Origin: Syncephalis plumigaleata
Taxonomy: Eukaryota > Zoopagomycota > Zoopagomycetes > Zoopagales > Piptocephalidaceae
NCBI GenBank assembly: GCA_025201365.1
Contig: JAIXMF010000002.1
Span: 248,001-312,000, forward strand
Length of the DNA: 64,000 bases
Reading direction: 5' to 3'
Position 1 is the stretch's first letter. Each line of letters opens with the position of its first letter. The position numbers were made by a program, and so were the translations under genes. Shown piece after piece: positions 45,044 to 59,600 of this stretch. Below the pieces are notes generated by a model. The model saw only the letters and a list, made by a program, of their open reading frames with translations, was not told where the DNA came from and did not search any database.

Positions 45044-47411
45044 CACCGCAGTGACACAGCCTGCTAGACGACGTGGTCGAGCCAATACAATCACTCGTAT
45101 TGTCGTTACGCAGCCCTCGTCTATGGATAATTCGGCGAAATCGTCATCACCTCTGTTGACGTCACAACAAACAAGTAGTGGTAGCGGTAATGGTAGCGTC
45201 TCAAGTGGTGACGAGAATGACAGTGATAGTGGAACACAAGGAGGTAGTAATGGTAGTGGCAATACCACAAAGAGTAGCAGTACCAAACGTTCATTCGATC
45301 ACTATCCATCGGTAGGCGAGCTACTATGGCATAACCCATTGATGTATAGTGATGTCCGACTACGTTTCGAGGATAATGGCGTGTTGGCATCCAACTGCTC
45401 ATTGCCCACGGTACTTCATCTACACTCCATTGTACTATTACAGGCTCGTTTCTTCCGTGATCGTCTAACTAAGCTCGATGAATTGGACGGATCGGCACCG
45501 GCACCGGGTCCAGGCAATCCCGTTGATCTATTGATTCGTCTACCGGCGCAAGTGTCTCGCGTCGAGATGTGTGCCTTCCACTTGACCATCAAGTTGATGT
45601 ACACGAAACAGTTTGCACGAGAACTTAACAATGACCTTGAACGCGCCATCGGTGTACTCGGTGTATGTAACGACCTTGGTTTCAAAGAGGGCGTACAAGC
45701 GTCATGGTGTTGGTTAGCACAACGATGTGCTCGCGACAAACGTATTCGCTTATGGGAACGACTCTGCGACGCTTATCCTACATTGGAACGTAAATTCCGA
45801 TCATCAGTCGATACGGCCGCCATGCGTCTACTACTTACACGTAGTAGCAATAACAGTCATAACAATGCTATTAATGTGCCTTCTTCAACTGCTAGCACTG
45901 CCTCGGCTCCATTGCCTTTAGGTGCTTCCGGCCATGCTGTAAGTAGTGGGTTTACCTCGGACGAAGATATTATTCCAGTGGCTTGGCCCGATCTTAAAGT
46001 GGGCGCATCCGTTGAATTCCAAAATACCTTTTCCGCTCAGGATAACGCGACCACACGTGCACATCAACGTCGCGGCATGTTCCTAGGCCCCATGCGTAAT
46101 GTGGCAATGTACGGTGAATTATCCGGTGGCGATAATAGTCGCGAGAGTTCTCCGCGTATTATTCCCTCGCGTACAAACTCACTACCAGATGTACTTCGAT
46201 TGGGTCCACCGATTCTAGAGTCAGCGGAACACAATATTCCAAGTGATACGAATCAATTATCAGCATCCTCGTCATTGGATTCGACTACTGCCACTACTGC
46301 ACCATCTAGCCCAGTGGAATCATCCAATCCAGCAAATCTCACTCAAATTGTCATGAATGCCACTTCTATTCCAATGTCTAATGCGATTGAAACGAATAAT
46401 GCAACTGGCATTAGTAAGAATAATGGTCATGGTAACACTACGGGTAGTAATGGTACTCGTGGTCGTAGACGTAGTTCATTCAATCCACCACGTCCATCGG
46501 CCAAAGTGTTGGCTCAGTGTAGCGAGCCTAATGATCCTGCCACCGCTCGACGACGTGTTCTCATTCATTGGCTGGCCAAGTTTGAGTCGCGCGCGTTAGA
46601 TGCCTCGGTGGGACATTTCTCGACTACCGATCATGAAAGTGGTGGCTCGGTAGCCGCTTCACCCGTCAGCTCACGATCATCCTCACCGTCACGTCTTAAT
46701 ACAGCGATTAGCGCCATTAACCCTACTGCTACCGCTACTACTGCTGCTGCTCCAATTAGTACTGGTCATCGTCGAGTAGCGTCAAGCTCACATCCTATTC
46801 TTATTCCACCACCAGTGGTAGAGCATCCCGCGGAAACCGCCAGTGATGCCGCGATGAACGTGTCGTTGTCCTCGTCTTCATTGCCCGCCTCTTCGTCGGC
46901 TTCACTATTGTCGGCCACCAACAATTCCATGATGATGATGATGACATCGCCTTCTCGTCGTCGTCGTGCATCCGCTCAAAGTCCTGCTCCTCATCTACTT
47001 GACACGGTACGTCAGCTGGTCGAATCCAACGAGCTTACCTCGGCCGAAGCCATCGGCTATGTCATTCGTATTCTCGAGGCTGTTCGTCTCGAGCAAACCT
47101 CGGGACCACGTCCATGCATGGTGCTCGGCAGCGAAGCCATCGATCGTAGTCTGACCGGTGTGGTAAAACATGCATTGACCGCCGTTGAACGTACTCGTTT
47201 GTCACAATGGCTTGACATCCAAGTGCAAGATGAGGAACTGCTTTTCCAACCGATGGCACTGACAATGAACGAATTCAATGGCGATAAAACATTCTGGTTC
47301 CTACGCCAAACAGCCGAGGCACTTCGTTCACTATCTCAGGGTATGGAACGATCATCCTCGGAGACAAAAGAACTTGAAGCCTTTCGTACAATATTTGAAA
47401 GTTCAAAATAA
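43650..47411 (+). CDS. BTB/POZ-domain protein, large, low-complexity N-terminus
   Basis: Single exon, 1253 residues. Residues 1-545 are Ser/Thr/Ala-rich and carry basic patches such as RRRSRAAS. The BTB-like fold lies at about 552-690: VGELLWHNPLMYSDVRLRFE, then TVLHLHSIVLLQARFFRDRL, KLMYTKQFARELN, and VLGVCNDLGFKEGVQASWCW. BTB domains dimerise and often recruit cullin-3. A second ordered part at about 1110-1253 (LLDTVRQLVESNELTSAEAI to the end FRTIFESSK) is helical and unrecognised. Between them are more S/T/N-rich stretches and phosphorylation-prone RRRRAS motifs. Role unknown beyond the BTB fold; it could be a ubiquitin adaptor or scaffold. Confidence 0.75.
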
Positions 47412-48195
47412 TCGCCACCTGTTATCATTACATTGATCTTGTGATGATATTGGGCAATTTTGTTTACACACATATCCATGGAATGCGCTACTCTGTTTAC
47501 TAATGGTAAATGTACGCCTATTCCATGCGGTATGCTCGTGTATTGTGCTTCTAGTTCGTTTCTTTCAAAAAGCGTGCGGATGATGTTTGTTTCCACTCTT
47601 TCTTTTCTCTTTCGATGATGTTCGTTGCTTTATAGGTGGAATTTTGATGATCCTAACGCGTTCATTCCATTCGCTCTTTCTCTCTCTTTCCTCGCTCTCT
47701 CTCTCTCTCTCTTTCTCTATCTATCTAGTTGGTTCTTCTCGATTATTAAACACCATCAATCTTTGCTTCGAATCATGTGAACCTAAAATGTGTGTGCTAT
47801 TAGGAGACATATGATATCTTTCATTTCTTTCTTTTTTTTAGTATGAACTGTTTATCAATATTTATTTCCCTTCTCTCTCTCTCTTTCTATTTGGCATTTA
47901 CTTTATGTGTAAATGTTCATTGCTCATAACTCGTACTTGTTATACATACGCGTTGACGACTAACTTGTTACCATACAAAGGATGTAATAGTGCTTGCCTT
48001 TCCTGCTCTTGTTGCCGGTGCCACTAGTTCATCATTTGGTATCAAGTATTTACATTTGTCTACAATGGCATATGTATATTTGTGTGTGTGCGTATGAGAT
48101 AATACCAATAAAAAGATGGTTCATCTACATTTATTGATTGATTAACTGTTTAATTGATATAAATCATCTTTTAAAAGCGTAATGAGAAGAATGAT
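47412..48195. other. Convergent intergenic region between BTB and ALT genes
   Basis: 3' flanks with CT-rich tracts (47675-47725, 47870-47890) and an AATAAA-like word near 48109. No gene supported. Confidence 0.5.
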
Positions 48196-50749
<2,554 letters not shown>

Positions 50750-51089
50750 TGCTTACTGATTGTGTGTGTGTGCGTGTGTGTGCGCGTATATAGTTATTTA
50801 TATATGTATAGCTAGGTAGGTAGCTAGGTAGGTAGGTAGTTTGTTCGTTTTTGTTTACAAGTAATGAACTGCACGACGACTATTCTTCGGGATAAACTTG
50901 AAAGCAAATATAATGGCACGTACGTACTTACCCAGTAAACAAGAAAAGTGAGAATAAAGCGGAGGTGTGGCGGGAATAGGCGGTCAAGAAGATCAATTGA
51001 TGAGATGTTGTGCAATCTCACATGATAAGATCAGTCATCATAACAGATACGGTTTAGCTTTATCTATTTATTTAGTTATTTATGAACAT
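50750..51089. other. Intergenic, between ALT and P450 genes
   Basis: Promoter region of the ALT gene with (GT)n at about 50761-50781 and (GTAG)n at about 50814-50840. Nothing else seen. Confidence 0.5.
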
Positions 51090-53270
51090 TTAGATTAAAT
51101 GTGGCTTCACCATTAACCGAGCGTCTTTTGGACGTAGAATAAAGTGGAATACCGGTGTCATATTATAGCCATCGATCGGTGTAAATGTGAAACGACGTAC
51201 TAATTCTACCACTGCTAAGCGAAGTTCCATCCATGCCAAACTATGATGTTGTACACGAGAAGTAAGCATCTTAGCGGTGAATATGTTCATAATAGACTTA
51301 CCTGCGACCTATACAGCTTCGTGGTCCCACCGAGAATGCCACCCAATGCTGTTTTAATTCGGCCAGCTCCTCGGGTGTAGTAATCCACCGGTCAGGATTA
51401 AAGACGGTCGGATTAGGGAATACGCTTTCCGTATGATGAAGCGACACTACACTGGTGATGACATTTGTCTTTATGATATTATAAAAGTTAGCATATCCTG
51501 TTTCTTCTCCTTCTTAATTGGTATTAGTAACTTACTCCAGCTGGTATGTAATGACCATCAATGACGATGCCTCCTTCGGGAACGAGACGTGTCATGCCAT
51601 GCGCTGCGATAGGACGTAGTCGCATCGATTCGTGCAGTACAGCATCAAGATACGGTAGCGATTGGATGTCATCATGACTTATTGGCGTACTATGATCGGG
51701 ATACACACTCTTAATCTCGTCGTATAGTTTACGTAAGTATTCAGGATGTTCAAACAACAAATGCATGGTCCTAATGAAACGTTAGCAATGATTATGGGGT
51801 CATCATAATAGCAAAACTAGTATTATCTAATTACCAGGTAATGGTTGCTGCTGTAGTATCGGTACCGGCAACCCTATATATATATATATTATGCAGTAGA
51901 CCATGTTAGAAATGTATCATCAAACACATCAGTATACGTGTATTACATGAGCATAATAGACTGAGCAACTAGTTGCTCCTCCGACATAGTGGCACCGGTT
52001 TCTTCGTCGACTGCATCTATCATCTTCTGTAGTGTGTCATTACGGCCTACATCGCCATTATCACGTCGTTTCTTGATAGTTTCACGGGCAAACTACAAAT
52101 GACATATTAACTCGCTGATTACAACAATTGTCGTGCTTTAATCATTCATCACTCACCTTGAGTAGACTATCCAGACTATGAACATTATTCGGGAATAGTA
52201 CCGGATGATAGAGTGGACCAAGTAGTACTTTCTATTGCAAATATTAGCAATCATACAATGAGCACTATCCTCTGATACACTTCTTACCATCATTCCATCA
52301 TGTCCAGCCATCGTCATCCATTGCATAATCGGATGTTGCTCCTTATCATCCGACAGGAGATCAAACGATTTACCGAATCCAATCTCTCCAATAACATCCT
52401 ATAAGGCATTAGTATCGTGTGTGTACTCACCAATGCATTAGCATTCTATCTATCTATCTTACAAAAGTCATGCATTGCAGTAGATCCATCAGGTCGACCA
52501 CTTCGCCAGCCTTTGCATGTCTCGTCAAACGAGTGACAAGATTCTCTATGCCAACCTTGGAAATAAGCGGTTCAAGCTGATTTAAAGCCATCGGTGTATA
52601 TCCGGGTAACATGAGACGTTTCTATCGGGAATAATCAAAGTTATAGTAATCTATTTATTTGCTACTTGTTATGACTACATACCTGTACTTTGTGATAATC
52701 GACATCTCTATGAAAACATACGATTAGTAAGAAGTACTGATTGTAAACTTCAATTGGCTACGCTACCTTGTACTGAATAGATTGTCACCGCCCACCTTGA
52801 AAGCATCATAGACTGGGGCCTTAGCATATGCATGCGAACTAAAAAGCTTTCGAATACCTGCAGCACTGGACACCCAGACAGTATTCGGTCCTAGATGGAC
52901 ATGATATAGTATCGTATTAGTACAATTCACCAATTATCCACATACATACGTATATATCTACTTACCAGCACGAACAACGGTACCGTATTTGGCATGCATG
53001 TTCAGGAACGCGTCAATATCCCCAACGAAGAGCTGTCTGGCCGAGTAGTATACTATGCTAAGAAACGAAGGTCGTGGGCCTGGTAGTTTGGCTAACGGAC
53101 TTTGAACTTCGAATTTAATTATCTAGACGTATAACTTGCTTGTTAACATATCTCTTCTACATTGTATTATAACTAATAGCTACCTTGTGTACGGCATAAG
53201 CCAGTGCTACAACAGCACCAATTTCCCACCAGGAGGTGGTTGCCAATACCGACGATAGTAATGAGGACAT
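51090..53270 (-). CDS. Cytochrome P450, membrane-anchored
   Basis: Haem monooxygenase of the microsomal type; substrate unknown. Twelve exons: 53184-53270, 52966-53122, 52767-52890, 52683-52707, 52463-52621, 52288-52398, 52157-52231, 51947-52092, 51835-51873, 51536-51770, 51302-51468, 51090-51240; phases close at 491 residues. The N-terminal helix MSSLLSSVLATTSWWEIGAV anchors it to the ER, followed by the proline hinge KLPGPRPSFLS. The I-helix has AGTDTTAATITW. The K-helix has ExxR in HESMRLRP. Then comes FNPDRW (PERF-like) and the haem loop FSVGPRSCIG with the Cys ligand. One exon is only 25 bp and another 39 bp. Family within CYP cannot be set by eye. Confidence 0.92.
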
Positions 53271-54261
53271 GACAAGCAGTAGCAGTAGCAGTAGCAGTAG
53301 TAGCAGTAATGATAAAAGTAGAGTAGCAAATAAAATTGTAAGCGGTTAAAATACAAATAGTAAGTGATCAGGCTGTTATTGGCTGATTTTATATTTGGCA
53401 TTTACCATCTCATGTCAATTTCGCCGTATCCGATTTAACACGTGTGTCCTTTAACCGAATATCGTAGTCTAAATTATCATGTAATATTTACGCTTTGCTC
53501 GTTTATTTGCAACTACAAGGCCATACACGGCTACATGGCTATTTATCCGAGGCTAGAACAGCAATCTGGCCTCGTTTTAGTATAATGATTTTAACCCGAA
53601 ATACCGAATAACTCTCATCACATATATATATGGTTTATTAGTATATGTTACTCATAGATACACAGTTAACATCTACTCAAACATTTGATTTAACCGAGTA
53701 TCAATGATTATACTAAAAAAGTAGTATCATAGAGGGCACTCTATGAATAAACGGATAATATTGTACGTTTCAGCAGTTTCATTTTTATCATTCACATGAC
53801 GGTAAAATGTTTACCACTTCATACATGTTCGTATAATGATCATAAATAGACAATGATTGGCAAATAGGATAACGTTCTTGCCATGCAAAGGAGGAAACAA
53901 ATATCCTGTTAGCTGTTGTTACCATCACTCTTTTAGTATGGATGTGTGTATGGATGTGTGTGCATCACAGTTGTATGTCTATAATTATAGCACCATTTTG
54001 GGTGAACACAGGTTGTGTTGCTACAATTGCACCACTTCCTTTCATTCTTTACACTCGCCCATATTCACCAAGTCATTTATTGTTGTTGTACACCTTTAGT
54101 GAAATTAAACAATATTCGTAGCATCAACCACTGTGACAATAGTCGTATCTGTTATTCCTATCCTCTTTTCTTCTTGTATTCATCAATTTCATATTTTATA
54201 GTTTTCTATTTCAGTAACAAATTAGTTAGTTAGTTAGTTAGTTAGTTAGTCAGTAACGACA
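53271..54261. promoter_or_regulatory. Divergent region between P450 and seven-helix protein genes
   Basis: 991 bp between divergent starts. Contains (AGC/AGT)n near 53276-53310 and (TTAG)n at about 54222-54250 immediately before the ATG of the membrane protein. No gene supported. Confidence 0.5.
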
Positions 54262-56414
54262 ATGATATGGTCGATGATCGTGCATGTATGTATTACTATC
54301 ATAATATGGTCGGGATTATTTCAATCAACTACTACGGGTCTCGTCACTTTTCATGTCAATAACAACAGCAATAATAGCAGTAGCAGTAGTCAATCCTATG
54401 TTTATCACACACAGGATCCATTTGAAGTACGAGTTGAACCGTATCTAATCAATGGATGGCTAATGCCCATGAAATTCGATACGAACAACAAGTGTAAACT
54501 ACTTGGCAATAACACTCACCTCACCACACTCATCTCTTCACTCTCTAATACTACTACTAATAGTAGCAGTAGTACTGATGTATCATTGATTAATTCGCAG
54601 CATACTGGAAACACTACAAGTGATAACCGTCAGATTATTGCGGCGATTGATGCACACGATGCTCTAACGCATGGTTGTCTCACTGTGGCACATGTAAGTT
54701 CAAGGTGATACGCTCCATTCTAAATCACGCCATTATCCTAATTTGTATCACTGTTACTAGGCGGGACTTGCTGCATCTGATCTTGCCGCGTCATTGCACG
54801 TCACATACAATCTTTCCTTGCAAGCTGTACTCTACTTGATCCAGCATAATAATCATAATAATACTAGTGGTGGTGGTGCCTCAGTACCTGGTGCTCCCCA
54901 TGAAACCTACTATTATTCTCGTGCCATGATATTTCCCTATGGTCGACCTGCCGTGACCATGGCTATCATGCCCATCTACCATTATCAGGAGGTGCTAGCG
55001 CGAAGCAATCAAATGAACGACACGGTAATCGCGGTTACACTCCAACAAGGTAAGACAACAAGTGGTAATCACCTATTCTACGTCTAATACTATGCCATCA
55101 CCATCGATAGAGCCTGGCCGTGGAATGACGCCTTCTTATCGGGTTATTATATAGCGGTAGTTTACGCATTAGCACTGATCGACATTCTATTTATACTCTA
55201 TAATTCTACCAGTTTTATTTTTACGCTAAGAACTGGACGGCAATGTCCATCACGGCGTATCGTCATGTTTGCTATGGCAATGGTGATTACACTACGTAAG
55301 TAGACAAGCATTATTGATTGGTTCAATTGATGACATCCATATCATTTAGTTCATACGGTTGTCCTGTTCAGTCATACGACAACTCCATTATACGTGTGCT
55401 TACAACGTCTCCTGGCCCTATTGCGTAATATTGCCATTCAAGTATTGCTGCTTTTATGGTAATTCAATATTAGTTCATGAATTAATCAAGAGAAACAGTT
55501 ACACTAATCTTCTTTGGTGGCTTCTTTTCTTACCGTGTAGGCATTCGATATTGGCCGGTATTCAAGATAGTAAACAACTTCGAATTGTTAAAGTGCTTAT
55601 TTGGTTCAACTTTACCGTAGTTAATATTTGGCTAATAAGTTTCACGATAATTACGGTGATTTCAAACTCACGTAAAACGAGAGGAGTCATGGCACAAGCT
55701 ATCTTCGCCATGGGTTCCCTTCAGATAATTACCATTCTATTGGTGGTTTACTACGGTAAATATCTACTACGAGATTAGCCTAGTTAATAATCATACACTA
55801 ATGTATACTATGTGTATAATAGGTTTGAAATTTTGGCGGAAGCGTAACACATTGAATATTAGTCGAGAAACGCGTAATGCACTTGGTTGGGTGAGTAATC
55901 AATGCGATATTCATTTATTCTTCCTGCTAACTAGAATGAAATCGCGTAGATCTCGAAACAATGCGCTATCCTATTTCTTTGTTCCATTATCATGTTTATC
56001 GCCAGTATCTTGAACCCGCTGGCCATCTGGCGGTATGGCGTGGCAGCCGAAGTATCGCGTATTCTCCTAGAATATGTTGGCTGCGTACTATTTAATGCGG
56101 TCCTATCACTTGTTCTTACTAGTACGACTCGTGACTCGCAACAGCATGGATCACACTTGTTTAGCATGCTGTCCAGGATCATTTGCGATAAAGCGACACA
56201 ACTAATAGCGTCCATTCGATTTAGCGATAAGCGTGAAGCATCTCCAATGGAGCAATCATCCATAACCATGACCGATACTAGCAGGCATCATCATTATTAT
56301 GACAAAGCGTCACAACCTGTAAGAAGTAGTATACAACTTGATGAGACTAAAGTATACGAATCTACAACACTTGATCGTTCCATCATTTACACACTAAACG
56401 ATAGCACCATCTAA
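54262..56414 (+). CDS. Seven-transmembrane protein with glycosylated ectodomain (receptor-like)
   Basis: Seven exons: 54262-54693, 54761-55049, 55113-55295, 55350-55458, 55541-55755, 55823-55890, 55950-56414; phases close at 586 residues. A signal peptide (MIWSMIVHVCITIIIWSGLF) is followed by a ~230-residue Asn/Ser/Thr-rich ectodomain with many N-x-S/T sites. Then come seven hydrophobic segments, starting with GYYIAVVYALALIDILFILY. Later ones include IVMFAMAMVITLLHTVVLF, LIWFNFTVVNIWLISFTIIT, QAIFAMGSLQIITILLVVYY, and CAILFLCSIIMFIASILNPL. A charged C-tail carries Ser/Thr and His. Topology matches a G-protein-coupled-receptor-like protein, but no family signature (no DRY, no NPxxY) is seen. 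I cannot assign a ligand. Confidence 0.75.
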
Positions 56415-56675
56415 CAGCATCATTAGTAATCCCTTTCTTTTATTAATGAACATTGTAAAATATTATCTATTGTATCGGGTTAGCTAGGCATGTATAATGT
56501 GTCCATTTATTATAGCCAGTGCTGAATGAATAACAACAATAACAAAGAATAAAAGTAAGTTTATGAAAAGAAATGAAAGATTGAAAATTGTGAAATTGAA
56601 ATTGGAATTGAAAAAAAGCACCTCATATTATCATCACACACGCACGCACACACGCACGTACGTGATACAAACATT

Positions 56676-59600
56676 TTAAACGGTAGTCGTTGTAGTGTTG
56701 CCATTGTTATCCGAAGAGGTGAGACCCTCCTGAGTTACGAGAACATTCTCGGCCACTGAGGGATGCCGATTACGACGACAACGACGAGTGGTAGTACTAC
56801 CGTCGGCGGATTCATCATAGTCTTGATGTCCATTTAAAGGTGGTGAACCGAGAATGTAGTCGAGTACCTCGATCCAGGTGGCGTTATTACGATGAACCGC
56901 GGCTACACAGCGACGTCTATCGAATCTCACTTGCCAAACGCCGGATAGTCCGGTGAGCACGTCGCGGATAAGTCGACCTTGACGCTGGTCCCATAGTTTC
57001 ACCGTGCTGTCAGAGCCCGAGATGATACGAATGCCATCGTGTTGGAAACAAGTGATCGCACCAGTGTGACCACTTAGTGTCATATTGGATTCGCCGGATT
57101 TCAACGACCAAACACGAAGTGTAGCATCAGCGGCAGCCGATATCAGTTGTTGCGGCGTTAGATCTAATAGGCCCACGAGCGACGTGTGCCCTTCTAGATT
57201 CCAGGTACAGGTGCCGTCGCTCATACGCCAAACACGCACCGTGCCATCCATACTGCCACTGGCGCACATCTCGCCGCCTGGCATCATTGACACGCTGTAC
57301 ACCTTTTGCGTGTGTCCGCTAAGACGCCAACGACACTCGCCCTTGAGTAGATCCCATACTCGTACGGTACTGTCGTAGCTGCCGCTAACCACCCAACGAC
57401 CCCAGCCATCGACTGCTCGAACACTGCCGGTATGACCGGTCCACGAGTAGAGTAGGAATGGATCCGCTTGCGGTATATTGACCGGTACCATACCATTGGC
57501 GGTGGACATACCCATCCAGGGTGGATCGCGTCTAGGTGATGGTAGCCACCATACGCGTAGTGTGGCATCTCTACTACCCGTGATAATGACCGGTTTACGC
57601 GGGCATAGTTCACCGCTCGCCATACGACGTGGCATGATAATCTTGCAACACCGCACCGTACTCGTGTGTCCCCATAGCGTATGGCTGCATCGACCATCGG
57701 CTATATCCCATACGCGGATGGAACGATCGGTACTGCCGCTTACTACGGTGTCGCCGCAAACGGCCAACGCCCATACACCGCCCTCGTGTCCCGTCATATG
57801 TCGAAGTAGGGCACCGGTGGCTGCATCCCATACGCCAACACTATTGTCATCGCTACCTGTGATAATACGACGACCGTCGAAATGAAGACAAGTGACGACA
57901 TTCGATCCATGAGCGGGGAAGGTCAAATGACGAGCACGTCCCGAACACCAATTAGCCCTTAATAAATACAGTCGACGATAACGACGCTTGTATGGATGTC
58001 GAGTAACAGGAGATAATCTAATACAATTAGTTTGTTCTTGTTGCTCTTGTTGCTCTTGTTGTTTAGCAAATGTTGTCGTCATTTCATCTTCATCAATTTG
58101 CATTAAATCATCATGAACAATTGATTCCTCCTTTTTGACTACTCGATGACGATAAGCATTTTCTTCCTCTCCTTCTTCCGCTTCATCGTCAGTTACATCT
58201 AGGAAACCTCCATCCAATTCCTTCAAGCATGCTTCATCATCACCACTATTCGGTAGTGGTAGTAGACCGGTTTTACCCGCTGCTGCCGCTAATGCATTGG
58301 CATATCGCTCCTTTAATGTGGTAGTCTTAAATTCGGCATAGTTGGGTATTTGTGAATGTAATGCTGCTGCTGCTCCTGCTGGTGTATTCGCTTGTTCGCA
58401 TTGTCAGCAGGAGGTTGTGGAACCGGTGCCACATCATCTACTGCTACTGCTGCTTGATTCGTAGTGTTGGCATTGGCATTACCTCCATTGGGATTATTAA
58501 ATTGTGCTGCTGCTGCTGCCCATGGCATCTCATGTGGCAGTTCATGCTGTTCCAGTATTTGCATCTCTGGTTCAGGTGCTGCCGCCATTCCTACGTGGTC
58601 GTGTGTCTGCATCTCATCGTTCAATCCAAATGCCGCTTGTTCATGCTCTTCTGGTTGTGCTTCTGCTGTTGTACCGGCTAATTCAACCGTTGCTTGATTA
58701 TGTTGTTCCTCCTGTTGTGCGTTATCAAGTGCAGGTCCATGCTGAGCTGGATTGTGCGTATCAGGCTGAATATCATGCATAGGGCTTTGTTGACCTAGTG
58801 CATGCTCCTGTTGTACTGCTTGAACTAGCATCGGCTCCTGTATTGCGTGTGGTGCTTGCGGTAATGGTTCAACTACCATTCCATTGTGATGCTGCTGTTG
58901 TTGTGCTGGTGGTAGTGTCATATTGGTTGGCTCGGTAACAGCATCAACGTCGACTTCAGCATCAACTTCAGCATGATTCACCTCCTCTTGACCATCCATC
59001 GACGCCATCGTCATCAGCATGGGGATAGGATGGCTCTTTGCACGCTCTTGTATATTGTTCTCGTTGGCCTCCAAGTCTTCCATGATACGCTTAGAGTTGC
59101 CACCGCCCATGTACCAATACTCTGGTTTCTCCCATTCCTCCAAGTTAGCATCAGGTAGTTTGCCGTCAGCCTCCAGTTCCGTTCTACATAGACCGTCGTC
59201 TAATAGACGTTTACGCCAAATGGAGGGCTCACCGTCAATCGTTTCACGCCAGCACTTGGACACCTGCGCCGATCGACACAACGAGTTGACATCGAGGAAT
59301 GAGATGACGTGTAAGGAGAGTTCGCTGGGTAGTTCCGCAATAAAGTCAAGTCGAATATGTTGCTGAGTATAGGAACAAATAAATTGCGCAGTTGGTAGGG
59401 TTGATCGTCGCATGAGTTGGAATAATAAATAAGCTTTCAATGGTTCAGGCATTGCCTCGTAAGTGGCCACCATATTCGGTAGATCCATTAGACTGAACGA
59501 CATGGACTCGAATGCCGACATATTGGCCTTGGTCAATGGCGATGTTGCCGATGACATTCCTGGCATGTAAGGGCCGTATGCCTGTCCCGTATAATGCGGT

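Noticed and set aside
44849-45286. Long minus-strand open frames across the BTB gene (also 43910-44503)
   Set aside because: They mirror Ser/Thr/Ala-rich codons of the real gene and carry only poly-V/A/L text.
54222-54250. (TTAG)n run as an internal telomere repeat
   Set aside because: Too short and only four bases per unit; an ordinary microsatellite.
57284-57831. Open frames opposite or beside the WD40 exon
   Set aside because: Shadow frames of a strongly conserved WD40 coding exon.
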